From Microbulbifer sp. MI-G (GTDB taxonomy: Bacteria; Pseudomonadota; Gammaproteobacteria; Pseudomonadales; Cellvibrionaceae): a DNA stretch of 64,000 bases. Each line of letters starts with the position of its first letter. The stretch's first letter is position 1. A model generated the notes under the pieces. The model saw only the letters and a list, made by a program, of their open reading frames with translations, was not told the DNA's origin and searched no databases. The stretch lies in contig NZ_CP098023.1 in the NCBI RefSeq assembly GCF_030440425.1, positions 248,001-312,000 of the forward strand, written 5' to 3'. Positions 53,420-62,963 of the stretch are shown here, piece by piece. The position numbers were made by a program, and so were the translations under genes.

Positions 53420-54565
53420 TCAGACAGCGACTTTCTCCACTACCAGGCTGCCAATTGAGTAGCCGGCACCAAATGAGCAGATAATGCCGCGCTCACCCGG
53501 TGTCAGGTCATCACTGTACAGGTTGAAGGCAATCACTGAACCGGCACTGGCTGTGTTGGCATAGCGGTCCAATACCACTGGGGCGCGTTCTACGCTGGCA
53601 TCGTCGCCCATTAACTTCTTGGTAATCAGGTTGTTCATATTGATATTGGCCTGGTGCAGCCAGTAGCGGCTTACTTCCCGCGGATCTGTGCCGGTTTCGC
53701 CCAGGTGTTTTTCGATATGCGCCGCAGCCATTGGGCAGACTTCTTTGAAGACTTTACGTCCGTTCTGGCGGAACAGTTTGTCGGGTCCAAAGGGGTCGAC
53801 ATCGGCGGCGCGCGCCGTATAGCCGAAATTCGAGCGGATATTGTTGGAGTAAAGGGTTTTCGCCTTGGTGCCCAGCACCTCCCAGGCACTGTCCACGGCG
53901 CAGGTCTCGCGGCGCTCCACCACACTGGCAACCGCCACGTCACCAAAAATAAAGTGGCTGTCGCGGTCGGTGAAATCCACCTGCGGCGAGGCCAGCTCGG
54001 CGTTGATCACCAGTGCCGTATGCGCGGCGCCGGAGCTGATTGCGTCCACGGCGCGCTGCAGGGAAAAGGTGGCGGAGGAGCAGGCCACTTCCATATCGAA
54101 GGCAAAGCCGTCGATGCCGAGCGCACCCTGGATTTCTATCGCAATGGCCGGGTAGGCGCGCTGCATATAGGAGGCACCGACAATCACCATATCCACATCG
54201 GAGGCGTGCTTGCCGGCTTTTGCCAGCGCCAGCCTGGCGGCATTGACACCCATTTCGGCCTGTACACACAGCTCGTCGTCCTTGCGCTCGGGAATAAAGG
54301 GACGCATGCGCTCCGGATCGAGGATACCTTCACGGGTGACCACGTAGCGGCTCTTGATGCCGGAGGCGTTTTCAATAAATGCCGCCGAGGACTGGGGCTT
54401 TGGCTGCATCGCCCCGGCGTCGATCTCTTGCGCGTTCACGCGGTTGTAGTGTCGGGCGTAGGTGTTATAGGCATCCACCAGTTCTTCGTTGCTGATCGCT
54501 TCCGGTGGGGTCCACAGGCCTGTGCCGCTGATGACTATGCCCTCTGGCAATTTGTATGCACTCAT
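53420..54565 (-). CDS. 3-oxoacyl-ACP synthase III (FabH-like)
   Basis: The 381-residue thiolase-fold enzyme condenses an acyl-CoA with malonyl-ACP or a related partner. It has the catalytic cysteine in FDMEVACSSATFSL, the histidine in WLHQANINMNNLI and the asparagine in RYANTASAGS. It is longer than housekeeping FabH (about 320) and carries an inserted N-terminal segment, so it may act on an unusual acyl chain. I chose MSAYKLPEG as the start; an upstream TTG is in frame. It runs in the same direction as comF but 160 nt away. Confidence 0.85.
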   Translation of the reverse strand: MSAYKLPEGIVISGTGLWTPPEAISNEELVDAYNTYARHYNRVNAQEIDAGAMQPKPQSSAAFIENASGIKSRYVVTREGILDPERMRPFIPERKDDELCVQAEMGVNAARLALAKAGKHASDVDMVIVGASYMQRAYPAIAIEIQGALGIDGFAFDMEVACSSATFSLQRAVDAISSGAAHTALVINAELASPQVDFTDRDSHFIFGDVAVASVVERRETCAVDSAWEVLGTKAKTLYSNNIRSNFGYTARAADVDPFGPDKLFRQNGRKVFKEVCPMAAAHIEKHLGETGTDPREVSRYWLHQANINMNNLITKKLMGDDASVERAPVVLDRYANTASAGSVIAFNLYSDDLTPGERGIICSFGAGYSIGSLVVEKVAV

Positions 54566-54724
54566 CGCTGAATCCCCGGCCCACACCAGGCGGCATGCGG
54601 GCAATTACTCACTGAATAGAACCTTAGCAGTGTTGTTTCGACTGGCCCCGAGGCACCAGTTGAACAAGACAGTTTATTTTTGCGCCAATAGCAGGGCGGG
54701 TCCATCTGTGGTCGCGCCGAAGAG

Positions 54725-55414
54725 TCAGGGTGTTCTGGCCAAAACGAAGGCGCTGACCTTCCCAGCCCCGGCAAGCAGCAGTTTTTGTGCCGCTGCCTCC
54801 AGGGTGGCGCCGGTGGTCAGTACATCGTCCACCAGCCCCACATGGCAGCCCCCGACATTTTCGCGCAGGGCGAAACTCTGCAGCAAATTGCGCAGGCGCT
54901 GGGGGCGCCGCAACTGCGACTGGGTCTGGGTGGCGACAACCTTGCGCAGCAGGCGCGGGCGTACCGGCAATTGCCAGTGCCGCCCCAGCCCCGCGGCAAT
55001 CAGCTGCGCCTGGTTGTATCCCCGCCGCCAGTAGCGACGCCAGTGCAGGGGGATAGGGGCGAGCAGGTCCGGGCGCTCAGCTGCGGGCTCCATCACCTGT
55101 GCCGCCAGTTGCACGAGGCTGTGGCCGGCGGCCAGATCGCCGCGGTATTTAAAGCGCTGGATCAGTTGGTTCACAGGATAGGCGTACTGCCAGGCCGCCC
55201 GCACGCCCGAGAGATGGGGCGGCTGCCGGAGGCAGTCGGGGCAATACCGTGCGGCGGAGGGCAGGGGCTGGGCACAGGTTTCACAGGCATTGCCCAGCCG
55301 GGGCAGCTCCGCTGCACAGGGCGTGCAGAGGCCGCTCTCACCCGCTCTGTCTCCACACAACAGGCACTGTGCCAGGTTGTGTGAGAGCAGAGCGGATAAA
55401 GAGTGGTAAACCAT
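54725..55414 (-). CDS. comF: ComF family phosphoribosyltransferase-like protein
   Basis: The 229-residue protein has N-terminal zinc-finger cysteines (CLLCGDRAGESGLCTPC and CETCAQ...CPDC). KYRGDLAAGHSLVQ, PIPLHWRRYWRRGYNQAQLI and the PRPP-binding loop VGLVDDVLTTGATLEAA follow. ComF/GntX proteins aid DNA uptake or utilisation. It is divergent from the bio operon, a position also common in other gammaproteobacteria. Confidence 0.9.
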   Translation of the reverse strand: MVYHSLSALLSHNLAQCLLCGDRAGESGLCTPCAAELPRLGNACETCAQPLPSAARYCPDCLRQPPHLSGVRAAWQYAYPVNQLIQRFKYRGDLAAGHSLVQLAAQVMEPAAERPDLLAPIPLHWRRYWRRGYNQAQLIAAGLGRHWQLPVRPRLLRKVVATQTQSQLRRPQRLRNLLQSFALRENVGGCHVGLVDDVLTTGATLEAAAQKLLLAGAGKVSAFVLARTP

Positions 55415-55563
55415 AATCAGGCAATTGAGTTGACAGCGATTGGGCCGCGGCTAAACTGGCCAGCTTGTCCGGTCGTGTGCGCCAGTGGCATTAGAGCCTG
55501 CCGACCGGTCCCGTGCGGATCGCACCAGCACACATCATGCCAGCAACAGAGAGAGTAAGCCCT

Positions 55564-56631
55564 GTGACCGCCGCTCAGCAAATGCCCGCCGCCGAGATTC
55601 GCCACGATTGGACCCGTCAGCAGGTTCTGGATCTGTTCGCGATGCCGTTTAGCGATCTGATGTTCACCGCTCAGCAGGTGCACAGGGTACACTTTGATGC
55701 CAACCGGGTGCAGGTGAGCACCCTCTGTTCCATCAAGACCGGCGCCTGCCCGGAAGACTGCGCCTACTGCCCGCAAAGTGCCCGCTACGATACCGGCCTT
55801 GCGCGGGAAACGCTGATGCAGGTGGAGAAGGTGCTGGAAGAGGCCCGCGCGGCCAAGGCCGGTGGTGCCACCCGCTTTTGCATGGGTGCAGCCTGGCGTT
55901 CGCCCAAGAAAAAAGACATGCCCTATATCACTCAGATGGTGCGCGATGTGAAAGCGCTGGGTATGGAAACCTGTATGACCCTGGGTATGCTGAGCGATGA
56001 GCAGGCCCAGGCACTGGCCGATGCAGGACTGGATTACTACAACCACAATCTGGATACCTCGCCAGAATATTATGGCGAGATCATCACCACCCGCACCTAT
56101 CGGGATCGTCTGGAGACCCTGGGCCGGGTGCGCGCAGCCGGTATGAAAGTCTGTGCCGGTGGTATTGTCGGCATGGGCGAGGGCGACAGGGATCGCGCCG
56201 GTCTGCTGATGCAGCTGGCCAACCTGCCCGAACACCCGGAGTCGGTGCCGATCAATATGCTGGTACGGGTGGCCGGTACCCCCCTGGAAAAACAGAAAGA
56301 CCTGGACCCCTTCGAGTTTATTCGCTGTATCGCCGTGGCCAGAATCATGATGCCAAGGTCCCATGTGCGCCTGTCGGCGGGACGCGAACAGATGAGCGAC
56401 GAGATGCAGTCAATGGCCTTCCTGGCCGGAGCCAACTCTATTTTCTATGGGGAAAAACTGCTGACCACCGCCAACCCCGAAGCCAACAGGGATATGCAGC
56501 TGTTCAGCCGCCTGGGAATTCAGCCGGAGGAATACCGTCAGTACAGCGATGAGTCTGAGGTGGAAGCGGAGTTGAGTGCTCAAATCAGCGAGCGGCAACA
56601 TGATGCGTTTTTCTACGACGCGGCTAAATGA
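55564..56631 (+). CDS. bioB: Biotin synthase
   Basis: The 355-residue radical SAM enzyme inserts sulphur into dethiobiotin. It has [11 protein letters not shown] (CxxxCxxC), [22 protein letters not shown] and the auxiliary cluster region MVRVAGTPL...[16 protein letters not shown] chose GTG 55564 because GAGAGAG lies just upstream; the ATG at 55537 has no ribosome-binding site. First gene of bioB-bioF-bioHC; the bioF start overlaps its stop. Confidence 0.95.
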   Translation: MTAAQQMPAAEIRHDWTRQQVLDLFAMPFSDLMFTAQQVHRVHFDANRVQVSTLCSIKTGACPEDCAYCPQSARYDTGLARETLMQVEKVLEEARAAKAGGATRFCMGAAWRSPKKKDMPYITQMVRDVKALGMETCMTLGMLSDEQAQALADAGLDYYNHNLDTSPEYYGEIITTRTYRDRLETLGRVRAAGMKVCAGGIVGMGEGDRDRAGLLMQLANLPEHPESVPINMLVRVAGTPLEKQKDLDPFEFIRCIAVARIMMPRSHVRLSAGREQMSDEMQSMAFLAGANSIFYGEKLLTTANPEANRDMQLFSRLGIQPEEYRQYSDESEVEAELSAQISERQHDAFFYDAAK

Positions 56632-57821
56632 CCCTGGATCAAACCCTGCGCCAGCGTCTCGATGCGCGGTGCCGGCACAATCTCTATCGGGAAGTCAAAA
56701 CCCTGGATTCGGTGCCGGGCCCCCTGGCCAGGGTGAATGGTCGCGAACTGCTCGCCTTCTGCAGTAACGATTACCTGGGGCTGGCAACCCGTCCCGAAGT
56801 TATCCGTGCCCAGCAGACCGGTGCCGAACTGGGCACCGGCGCCACCGCTTCCCACCTGGTCAACGGCCACTTGCAGATCCACCAGCAGTTGCAACACAAA
56901 CTCGCCGAAGTCACCGGGCGCGAGGCGGCGCTGGTGTTTTCCAGTGGCTATATGGCCAACCTGGGTACACTCTGTGCACTGTTGGGGCGCGCCGATAATA
57001 TCATTTCCGACAAGTTCAACCACGCTTCCCTGATTGATGGTGCGCGCCTGTGCGGTGCCTACAGCCTGCGTTTTCCACACAATGACCTGGAGGGACTGCA
57101 TCGCCAGTTACAGCGCGCCGCCGGGCGCGGTGGCAATACCCTGGTGGCGGTGGATGGTGTGTACAGCATGGATGGCGACCTCGCGCCAATGGCGGAAATT
57201 GCCGGCCTGTGCCGGGCATATGGTGCCTGGTTGATGGTGGATGAAGCGCACGGATTCGGGGTGATGGGCAGTGAACAATGGCCCCTGGCGGGCAGCTGCG
57301 CTGCGGTGGGCCTCGGCCAGTCTGAAGTGCAGGCCATTATGGGCACCCTGGGCAAGGCCGCCGGTAATGCCGGGGCCTTTGTGGCCGGTTCCCGCACACT
57401 GATTGATTACCTGGTGCAGTTTGCCCGCCCCTATATCTATACCACCGGCATGCCGCCGGCGGTGGCCGCCGGTTGTGTCGCCGCCATTGATCTGATGCGC
57501 AGCGAGCCCCAACTGGCCCGGCGACTGGAGGAAAATATTGCGTATTTCCGCCGGCGTGCCGCCCAGCAGCAGTTACCCCTGACAGACGCTCCCGGCGCTA
57601 TCCAGCCACTGCCGATCGGCTGTGCAGAAACCGTTATGACGGTGTCAGCGGCGTTGGAACGGCGCGGTTTTATGGTGGGTGCCATACGCCCGCCCACGGT
57701 GCCCGCGGGCACCGCCCGCCTGCGTATTACCCTGAGTGCCTGCCACAGCCACTGCCAGATTGATGCGCTACTCGATGCCCTTAGCGCAGTGCTGCGGGAA
57801 AATCACGCGGTGTGCCGGTGA
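56628..57821 (+). CDS. bioF: 8-amino-7-oxononanoate synthase
   Basis: The 397-residue PLP enzyme condenses pimeloyl-ACP with alanine. It has [38 protein letters not shown] and [16 protein letters not shown] with the PLP lysine, typical of BioF. It overlaps bioB by 4 nt (ATGA) and the bioHC start by 4 nt (GTGA), so translation is coupled. Confidence 0.94.
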   Translation: MTLDQTLRQRLDARCRHNLYREVKTLDSVPGPLARVNGRELLAFCSNDYLGLATRPEVIRAQQTGAELGTGATASHLVNGHLQIHQQLQHKLAEVTGREAALVFSSGYMANLGTLCALLGRADNIISDKFNHASLIDGARLCGAYSLRFPHNDLEGLHRQLQRAAGRGGNTLVAVDGVYSMDGDLAPMAEIAGLCRAYGAWLMVDEAHGFGVMGSEQWPLAGSCAAVGLGQSEVQAIMGTLGKAAGNAGAFVAGSRTLIDYLVQFARPYIYTTGMPPAVAAGCVAAIDLMRSEPQLARRLEENIAYFRRRAAQQQLPLTDAPGAIQPLPIGCAETVMTVSAALERRGFMVGAIRPPTVPAGTARLRITLSACHSHCQIDALLDALSAVLRENHAVCR

Positions 57822-59365
57822 GCCAGGTTGAAAACCTGGTGTTTCTGCACGGCTGGGATGGGGATTCGCATCCGTGGCAGCCGCTGCTTGCGGCTGTGCG
57901 CGAACAGCTGGAGCTGCCCCTTTACTGTATCGGCCTGCCGGGTTTTGGCGAGCGCAGTGCCGAGCCCTGGCCGCAGGAGGAAGCCCTTTTACAACAGCTC
58001 TACCAGTCACTGCCACGAAACTGTGTGTTGGTGGGACATTCCCTCGGCGGTATGCTGGCTTTGCGCTTGGCAGCCAGGCCGGGACAGAAAAAAATCCGCG
58101 GGATGATCACTATCTCTGCCAATGCCTGTTTCGTGGCGCGGGATAACTGGCCGGGTATGCCGCGGTGTACCTTTGAGAGTTTTCGCGCGGCCTTTGAGCG
58201 AGACCCCCACGGCACCTGGGAGCGCTTTTGTGGCCTGCAGTCCCAGGGTGACAAAGCCATGCGCGCCCTGCTCAAACACCTCAGGGGGCGCAGGCCCGAT
58301 ATCCACCCGGAGGCCTGGTTGCAGTCCCTGGATTGCCTGGCCGAACTGGATAATCGCGCGCTATTGCAGGACCTGGCAATTCCGGCCCTGTACCTGTTTG
58401 GCAGGAATGATGCCCTGGTGCCCCGAGCGGCGGTGGAGGAAATCCGGGCCAGTGGTGCCCCGGTGGTGGTAATGGCGGGTTGCGGTCACAAGCCGCACCT
58501 GTCGCAGCCGGGCCAGGTGGCCGGGCAGTTGCGGCAGTTTGTGCATGGCCTGTCTTCTCCTGGTGCCCCGGGAGCGGCGCCCTTCGACAAGTCCGCGGTG
58601 GCGCGCTCTTTCGGTCGTGCCGCCGGCAGCTATGACGATTGTGCCCACCTGCAGCGGGCGGTGTGCCGCCAGCTGGCGAACATGGCAGAGTATCACTGGG
58701 TGCCGCGCACCATTGTCGATTTGGGCAGTGGTACTGGTTTTGGCACCACACTGTTGCGCCAGCACTTTCCGCAAGCACATATTGTCGCTTTGGATCTGGC
58801 CGAGGCCATGCTGCGCTTCGCGCGCAGTGAGCGGCCGCACGCGGGCGGTTATATCGCCGCGGATGCGGAGCAGCTGCCCCTTGCAGACGGCAGTGTGGAT
58901 CTGGTGTTTTCCAGTTTGGCGCTGCAATGGTGCTACCGGCTGCCGCAGTTGTTTGCGGAATTCGGCAGAGTGCTGGCGCCGCAGGGCCATTGCCTGGTGG
59001 CCACGCTGGGACCCGGCACCCTGGCGGAACTGCGCAATAGTTGGGCCCGGGTGGACACCGGTGTACACGTCAACCGCTTTCTGCCCCTGGCCGATTGGCG
59101 CGATGCCGTGCGGCATGGCGGGTTGCAGGGAGAGGTGCGGCGGGAGCAGCGCCTGTTGTACTTCGACAGCCTGCGCCGGCTGATGCAGGAGTTGAAAGGG
59201 GTGGGGGCGCACAATATCAACCGCGCCGCCAGGCGGGGAATGACCGGGCGCGCCAGACTGCAGCGCCTGGGTGTGGCCTATGAGAGCCTCAGGCAGCCCC
59301 GGGGGCTGCCGGTGAGCTACGAGGTCATTTACCTGAAGCTTGCGCGGGGGGGCGATCAGGGGTAG
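57818..59365 (+). CDS. bioHC: BioH-BioC fusion: pimeloyl-ACP methyl ester esterase / malonyl-ACP O-methyltransferase
   Basis: The 515-residue protein joins two biotin-pathway enzymes. Residues about 1-250 are an alpha/beta hydrolase: FLHGWDGDSHPW, nucleophile elbow VGHSLGGMLAL, acid in GRNDALV, histidine in GCGHKPHL. Residues about 265-515 are a SAM methyltransferase: VARSFGRAAGSYDDCAHLQR, VDLGSGTGFGTTLL, AEQLPLADGSVDLVFSSLAL. BioC methylates malonyl-ACP to enter fatty acid synthesis and BioH removes the methyl ester at the end, so the fusion holds both ends of the same step. GTG 57818 overlaps the bioF stop. Confidence 0.93.
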   Translation: MSQVENLVFLHGWDGDSHPWQPLLAAVREQLELPLYCIGLPGFGERSAEPWPQEEALLQQLYQSLPRNCVLVGHSLGGMLALRLAARPGQKKIRGMITISANACFVARDNWPGMPRCTFESFRAAFERDPHGTWERFCGLQSQGDKAMRALLKHLRGRRPDIHPEAWLQSLDCLAELDNRALLQDLAIPALYLFGRNDALVPRAAVEEIRASGAPVVVMAGCGHKPHLSQPGQVAGQLRQFVHGLSSPGAPGAAPFDKSAVARSFGRAAGSYDDCAHLQRAVCRQLANMAEYHWVPRTIVDLGSGTGFGTTLLRQHFPQAHIVALDLAEAMLRFARSERPHAGGYIAADAEQLPLADGSVDLVFSSLALQWCYRLPQLFAEFGRVLAPQGHCLVATLGPGTLAELRNSWARVDTGVHVNRFLPLADWRDAVRHGGLQGEVRREQRLLYFDSLRRLMQELKGVGAHNINRAARRGMTGRARLQRLGVAYESLRQPRGLPVSYEVIYLKLARGGDQG

Positions 59366-59844
59366 ATATCGATGGGCGTGGGTGTCTTGACCAGGGCCCA
59401 GATCTCGTCCATCTCCCGGTTCGAGGCCACTGCGATACAGCCGTCGGTCCAGTTGTTGCGGCGCAGGTGTCTCTCCATATGGGACCACTCCGGTTTGATG
59501 CCGTGGACCATGATATCGCCGCCGGGGTTGACCCCCAGCCTGGCTGCGCGTGCGCGGTCCTGTTTATTCGGGTAAGACACGTGGATGGAGCGGTAAAAGC
59601 GGCTGTTGGGGTTCTTCCAGTCCAGGGTGTAGCGGCCCTCGGGGGTGCGCTCATCCCCCTGGCGGACCTTGTGTCCCCTGGGGTTATCGCCGAAGGAAAC
59701 GGTGTAGCTTTTCACCACCCGGCCGTTGCGCATCAGCTGCATCAGCTTCTTGGATTTGTACACTACAACATGGTCGACAGGGGTCACTTTCGCTGAGGCG
59801 AGCAGGGGCACCGCCAGCAGCAGGGCAATGGTCAGGTATCGCAT
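59356..59844 (-). CDS. L,D-transpeptidase (YkuD family)
   Basis: The 162-residue protein has a signal peptide (YLTIALLLAVPLLASA) and a YkuD domain: VVVYKSKKLMQLMRNG, GDERTPEGRYTLDWKNPNS, IMVHGIKPEW and the active-site motif WTDGCIAVASNREMDEI (HG...GC). It acts on peptidoglycan in the periplasm, by cross-linking or by attaching lipoprotein; which one is not clear. Its stop overlaps the end of bioHC by 10 bp, convergently. Confidence 0.9.
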   Translation of the reverse strand: MRYLTIALLLAVPLLASAKVTPVDHVVVYKSKKLMQLMRNGRVVKSYTVSFGDNPRGHKVRQGDERTPEGRYTLDWKNPNSRFYRSIHVSYPNKQDRARAARLGVNPGGDIMVHGIKPEWSHMERHLRRNNWTDGCIAVASNREMDEIWALVKTPTPIDIYP

Positions 59845-60080
59845 GGTCTTAAGCTGTTTGAGTATTTTCAGTTATTTCTGGAGTTACCGCGTCCCTGCAG
59901 AACAGTTTCCCCATTTAAAAGGGGGTTATTTTGTCAGCGCAACCCCGTGTCTTTGTTATCAGTACCCGGTTTGAATTGTTCAAAATTTGCGCTACATGGA
60001 TAAATTACCATCAAGTTGGTGGCGTGAAAAGCCACTATAAGAAAAAATGTGCATATTCTTGGTCAGGGGAGGCGAAGGCC

Positions 60081-60767
60081 TTGGGCAGAACCTATTTTGT
60101 TGCCGGTACCGATACCGAAGTGGGCAAGACCTTTGTGAGCGCAGCCCTGCTCACCGCAGCCGCGAATGCGGGCCTTCAGACCGCGGCGGTAAAGCCCGTG
60201 GCCTCTGGCTGCGCGCGTACCGAAGCTGGACTGCGCAACGGAGATGCCTTGCTGCTGCAGGGGGCCATGACCCTGGAACTGGACTACCAGCAGGTGAATC
60301 CATTTGCCCTGGAACCCCCCATCGCCCCTCATATTGCCGCCATTGAAGCGGGCAAGCAGTTGAGCGTGTCGCGTATGGCCGGCATCTGTCGCGGTGTGAT
60401 GTCCGCCGGTGCCGACCTGGTACTGATCGAGGGCGCCGGTGGCTGGCGCACGCCGCTGGGGCCCAGGGTCCTCCTGTCGCAGCTGCCACGGGAGTTGAAT
60501 ACCCCGGTGATCCTGGTGGTGGGGATGCGGCTCGGCTGCATCAACCACGCCCTGCTGAGCGCCGAAGCCATCTGCCGCGACGGCCTGCCGCTGGCTGGCT
60601 GGGTGGCCAACTTTGCCCGCGAGGGGATGGCACGCGCAGAGGAGAACCTCGCCACTCTGGAAGCGCTGCTGCCGGCGTCCCTGCTCGGCGTGGTGCCCCA
60701 CAGCGAGACACGGGATTACCGCGAGGCGGCCCGACATCTGGATATCCGCCCGCTGCTGCCCGCCTGA
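60081..60767 (+). CDS. bioD: Dethiobiotin synthetase
   Basis: The 228-residue ATPase makes dethiobiotin from DAPA and CO2. It has the P-loop GTDTEVGKTFVSAALL near the start, AVKPVASGC, EGAGGWRTPL and the closing GVVPH motif. I chose TTG 60081 because AGGGGAGG lies 8 nt upstream and the length matches E. coli BioD (225); the frame upstream to 59931 reads as unrelated sequence. It is separated from bioHC by the opposing L,D-transpeptidase gene. Confidence 0.92.
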   Translation: MGRTYFVAGTDTEVGKTFVSAALLTAAANAGLQTAAVKPVASGCARTEAGLRNGDALLLQGAMTLELDYQQVNPFALEPPIAPHIAAIEAGKQLSVSRMAGICRGVMSAGADLVLIEGAGGWRTPLGPRVLLSQLPRELNTPVILVVGMRLGCINHALLSAEAICRDGLPLAGWVANFAREGMARAEENLATLEALLPASLLGVVPHSETRDYREAARHLDIRPLLPA

Positions 60768-60834
60768 TCCACGGCTCCACAGGGGCTCGCGGGATTCCAA
60801 ACCGGTTGACTTTGAACGCCTGCAGACCTAGATT

Positions 60835-60848
60835 CAAACAAGCGTTTG
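60835..60848. promoter_or_regulatory. PsrA-type operator before the acyl-CoA dehydrogenase
   Basis: CAAACAAGCGTTTG fits the published PsrA binding motif (G/C)AAAC-N2-4-GTTT(G/C) exactly, within a longer palindrome (TTCAAACAAGCGTTTGAAA). It lies 26 bp before the start codon of the acyl-CoA dehydrogenase gene, where a repressor would block transcription. PsrA is released by long-chain acyl-CoA or fatty acid. Confidence 0.75.
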
Positions 60849-60873
60849 AAACACTGGAATGAGGACCGGGAGC

Positions 60874-62655
60874 ATGGCCGACTACAAGGCACCACTGCGG
60901 GAGATGCACTTCCTGTTGCACGAGGTATTTGCCGCGGAAAAACTCTGGGCGGAACTGCCCCAACTGTCCGGGGTCGTGGATCGCGAGACCGCCGACGCGA
61001 TTCTCGAGGAAATGGCCAAGCTGGCCGCCAATACCCTGGACCCGATCAACCGCAGCGGCGACGAGGAGGGTTGCCACTGGCGTGATGGTGAGGTGACCAC
61101 ACCGGCGGGCTTTAAGGAGGCCTATGCCACGTTTTGCGCGGGTGGCTGGGGCGCACTGCTGGGCAATCCCGAATACGGCGGCATGGGGATGCCGAAGATG
61201 CTGGGTGCCCAGGTCGAGGAAATGCTCAATGCGGCGAATATCTCCTTTGCCCTCTACCCGGTATTGACCAATGGCGCCTGCCTGGCGATCGACGCCCATG
61301 CCAGCGAAACGCTGAAGCGGAAATATCTGCCCAGGATGTACGAGGGCACCTGGGCCGGTGCTATGGACCTGACCGAGCCCCACGCGGGCACCGACCTGGG
61401 TATTATCCGCACCAGGGCCGAGCCCTGCGAGGATGGCAGCTATTGCATAACCGGCAGCAAGATTTTTATTACCGGCGGCGACCAGGATCTGTCCGAAAAT
61501 ATTATTCACCTGGTGCTGGCCAAGCTGCCGGACGCGCCCAAGGGCCCCAGAGGCATCTCCCTTTTTCTGGTGCCGAAATACACAGTGAACGAGGATGGCA
61601 GCGTCGGTGGGAGCAACAATGTGCGTTGCGGCTCTATCGAGCACAAGATGGGCATCAAAGCCTCCGCCACCTGCGCGATGAACTTCGATGGCGCCCAGGG
61701 CTGGCTGGTGGGCGAGGTGAACAAGGGGCTCGCGGCCATGTTCACCATGATGAACTACGAGCGCCTGGGGGTGGGTATCCAGGGGCTCGGTGCCTCTGAG
61801 CGCTCCTACCAGAATGCCCTGGCGTATGCCCGCGAGCGTATCCAGAGCCGCTCGCCCGCCGGTGCCCAACAACCCGGGCAAGTGGCTGATCCGATTATTG
61901 TGCACCCGGATGTGCGCCGGATGCTGCTGACCCAGAAAGCCCTGGTGGGTGGCGGTCGCGCCCTCTCCACCTATGTGGCCCAGTGGCTGGACATCGCCAA
62001 GTTTGGCGAGGGTGACGCCAGAAAAAATGCCGAGGCCATGGTGGCCCTGCTGACGCCGGTAGCCAAAGCCTTTACCACCGATATGGGTCTCGACTGCACC
62101 GTGCTCGGCCAGCAGGTGCTGGGCGGCCATGGCTATATCCGCGAGTGGGGCCAGGAGCAACTGGTGCGCGATGTGCGTATTACCCAGATCTACGAGGGCA
62201 CCAACGGCATCCAGGCCCTGGACCTGGTGGGCCGCAAGACCGTTGCCAATGGCGGCGCGCTGTTCGAGGTGTTTGCGACGGATGTGCAGAATTTTATCGA
62301 TAGCGAGGTGGATTGCGAGGCAATGGCGGAGTTTATCCAGCCCCTTGCGGCGGCGTTGCAGCGCCTGCGTGAAGCCACCGGGAACATGATTGCGGCCACC
62401 CGGGAAGACCCCTGCGCACCGGGTGCGGCTTCGGTGGAATACCTGCACCTGTTCGGCTATGTGGCCTACGCCTTTATGTGGGCGAAAGTGGTTTCCGTGG
62501 CGCAGGCCAGGCAGGAGGAGGACAGTTTTTACCGCGCCCAGGTGAAAACCGCGCGCTTCTATTTTGCCCGCCTGCTACCGCGTACCCAGGGTTTGGCTGC
62601 CAGCGTCAATGCCGGCAGCGCAGCCCTGATGGATATGGAGGAGGCGCTGTTCTAG
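60874..62655 (+). CDS. Acyl-CoA dehydrogenase (long, C-terminal-domain type)
   Basis: The 593-residue flavoenzyme has MDLTEPHAGTDLGIIRTRAE (FAD-binding), ITGSKIFITGGDQDL, a catalytic-region segment ITQIYEGTNGIQALDLVGRK, and an extra C-terminal helical domain. This longer type includes fatty acyl-CoA and 3-methylmercaptopropionyl-CoA dehydrogenases. The PsrA box upstream argues for fatty acid beta-oxidation. I chose ATG 60874 (GGGAG upstream); ATG 60859 is in frame but would begin at the operator edge. Confidence 0.93.
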   Translation: MADYKAPLREMHFLLHEVFAAEKLWAELPQLSGVVDRETADAILEEMAKLAANTLDPINRSGDEEGCHWRDGEVTTPAGFKEAYATFCAGGWGALLGNPEYGGMGMPKMLGAQVEEMLNAANISFALYPVLTNGACLAIDAHASETLKRKYLPRMYEGTWAGAMDLTEPHAGTDLGIIRTRAEPCEDGSYCITGSKIFITGGDQDLSENIIHLVLAKLPDAPKGPRGISLFLVPKYTVNEDGSVGGSNNVRCGSIEHKMGIKASATCAMNFDGAQGWLVGEVNKGLAAMFTMMNYERLGVGIQGLGASERSYQNALAYARERIQSRSPAGAQQPGQVADPIIVHPDVRRMLLTQKALVGGGRALSTYVAQWLDIAKFGEGDARKNAEAMVALLTPVAKAFTTDMGLDCTVLGQQVLGGHGYIREWGQEQLVRDVRITQIYEGTNGIQALDLVGRKTVANGGALFEVFATDVQNFIDSEVDCEAMAEFIQPLAAALQRLREATGNMIAATREDPCAPGAASVEYLHLFGYVAYAFMWAKVVSVAQARQEEDSFYRAQVKTARFYFARLLPRTQGLAASVNAGSAALMDMEEALF

Positions 62656-62679
62656 GTGCTGCCAAACGCCGGCCGGAAC

Positions 62680-62701
62680 GCCCCGCAACGCGGGGCTTTT
62701 T
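62680..62701 (+). terminator. Intrinsic terminator
   Basis: GCCCCGC and GCGGGGC form a 7-bp stem with a 3-nt loop, followed by TTTTT. It lies 25 bp after the acyl-CoA dehydrogenase stop. Confidence 0.9.
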
Positions 62702-62763
62702 GCTAGAGTCGCCGGTGGCTTTCCCCTACAATCGGGGCGCAATAAGAATGCGGGAAAGTACCC

Positions 62764-62955
62764 ATGTCCGATACTCCACCGAAAAAGCTGTCCGACGAGG
62801 ACCAGGCCCGGGTTGAGCAGTACCTCAACAGCGGCGTCAACCGGGTTGATCGCCGCCCGTTTCGCCCCTGGCTGCTGCTGTTGGTTATCCTGGTGGTATT
62901 GACACTGCTGTCCCTGCTCAGCCTGTTGATCGCCCGCGCCAAGGGTGTTGTTTAG
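62764..62955 (+). CDS. DUF3094 family small membrane protein
   Basis: The 63-residue protein has a charged N-terminus with [13 protein letters not shown], then RRPFRPW and one C-terminal transmembrane helix. These features match DUF3094, a small protein family known from pseudomonads and relatives, of unknown function. GGGAAAG precedes ATG 62764. The nitroreductase gene follows after 8 nt. Confidence 0.8.
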   Translation: MSDTPPKKLSDEDQARVEQYLNSGVNRVDRRPFRPWLLLLVILVVLTLLSLLSLLIARAKGVV

Positions 62956-62963
62956 GGGGGCCT

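Noticed and set aside
60541..62448. 635-codon minus-strand open frame
   Set aside because: It is antisense to bioD and the acyl-CoA dehydrogenase, whose sequences are unmistakable; GC-rich codon bias explains the open frame.
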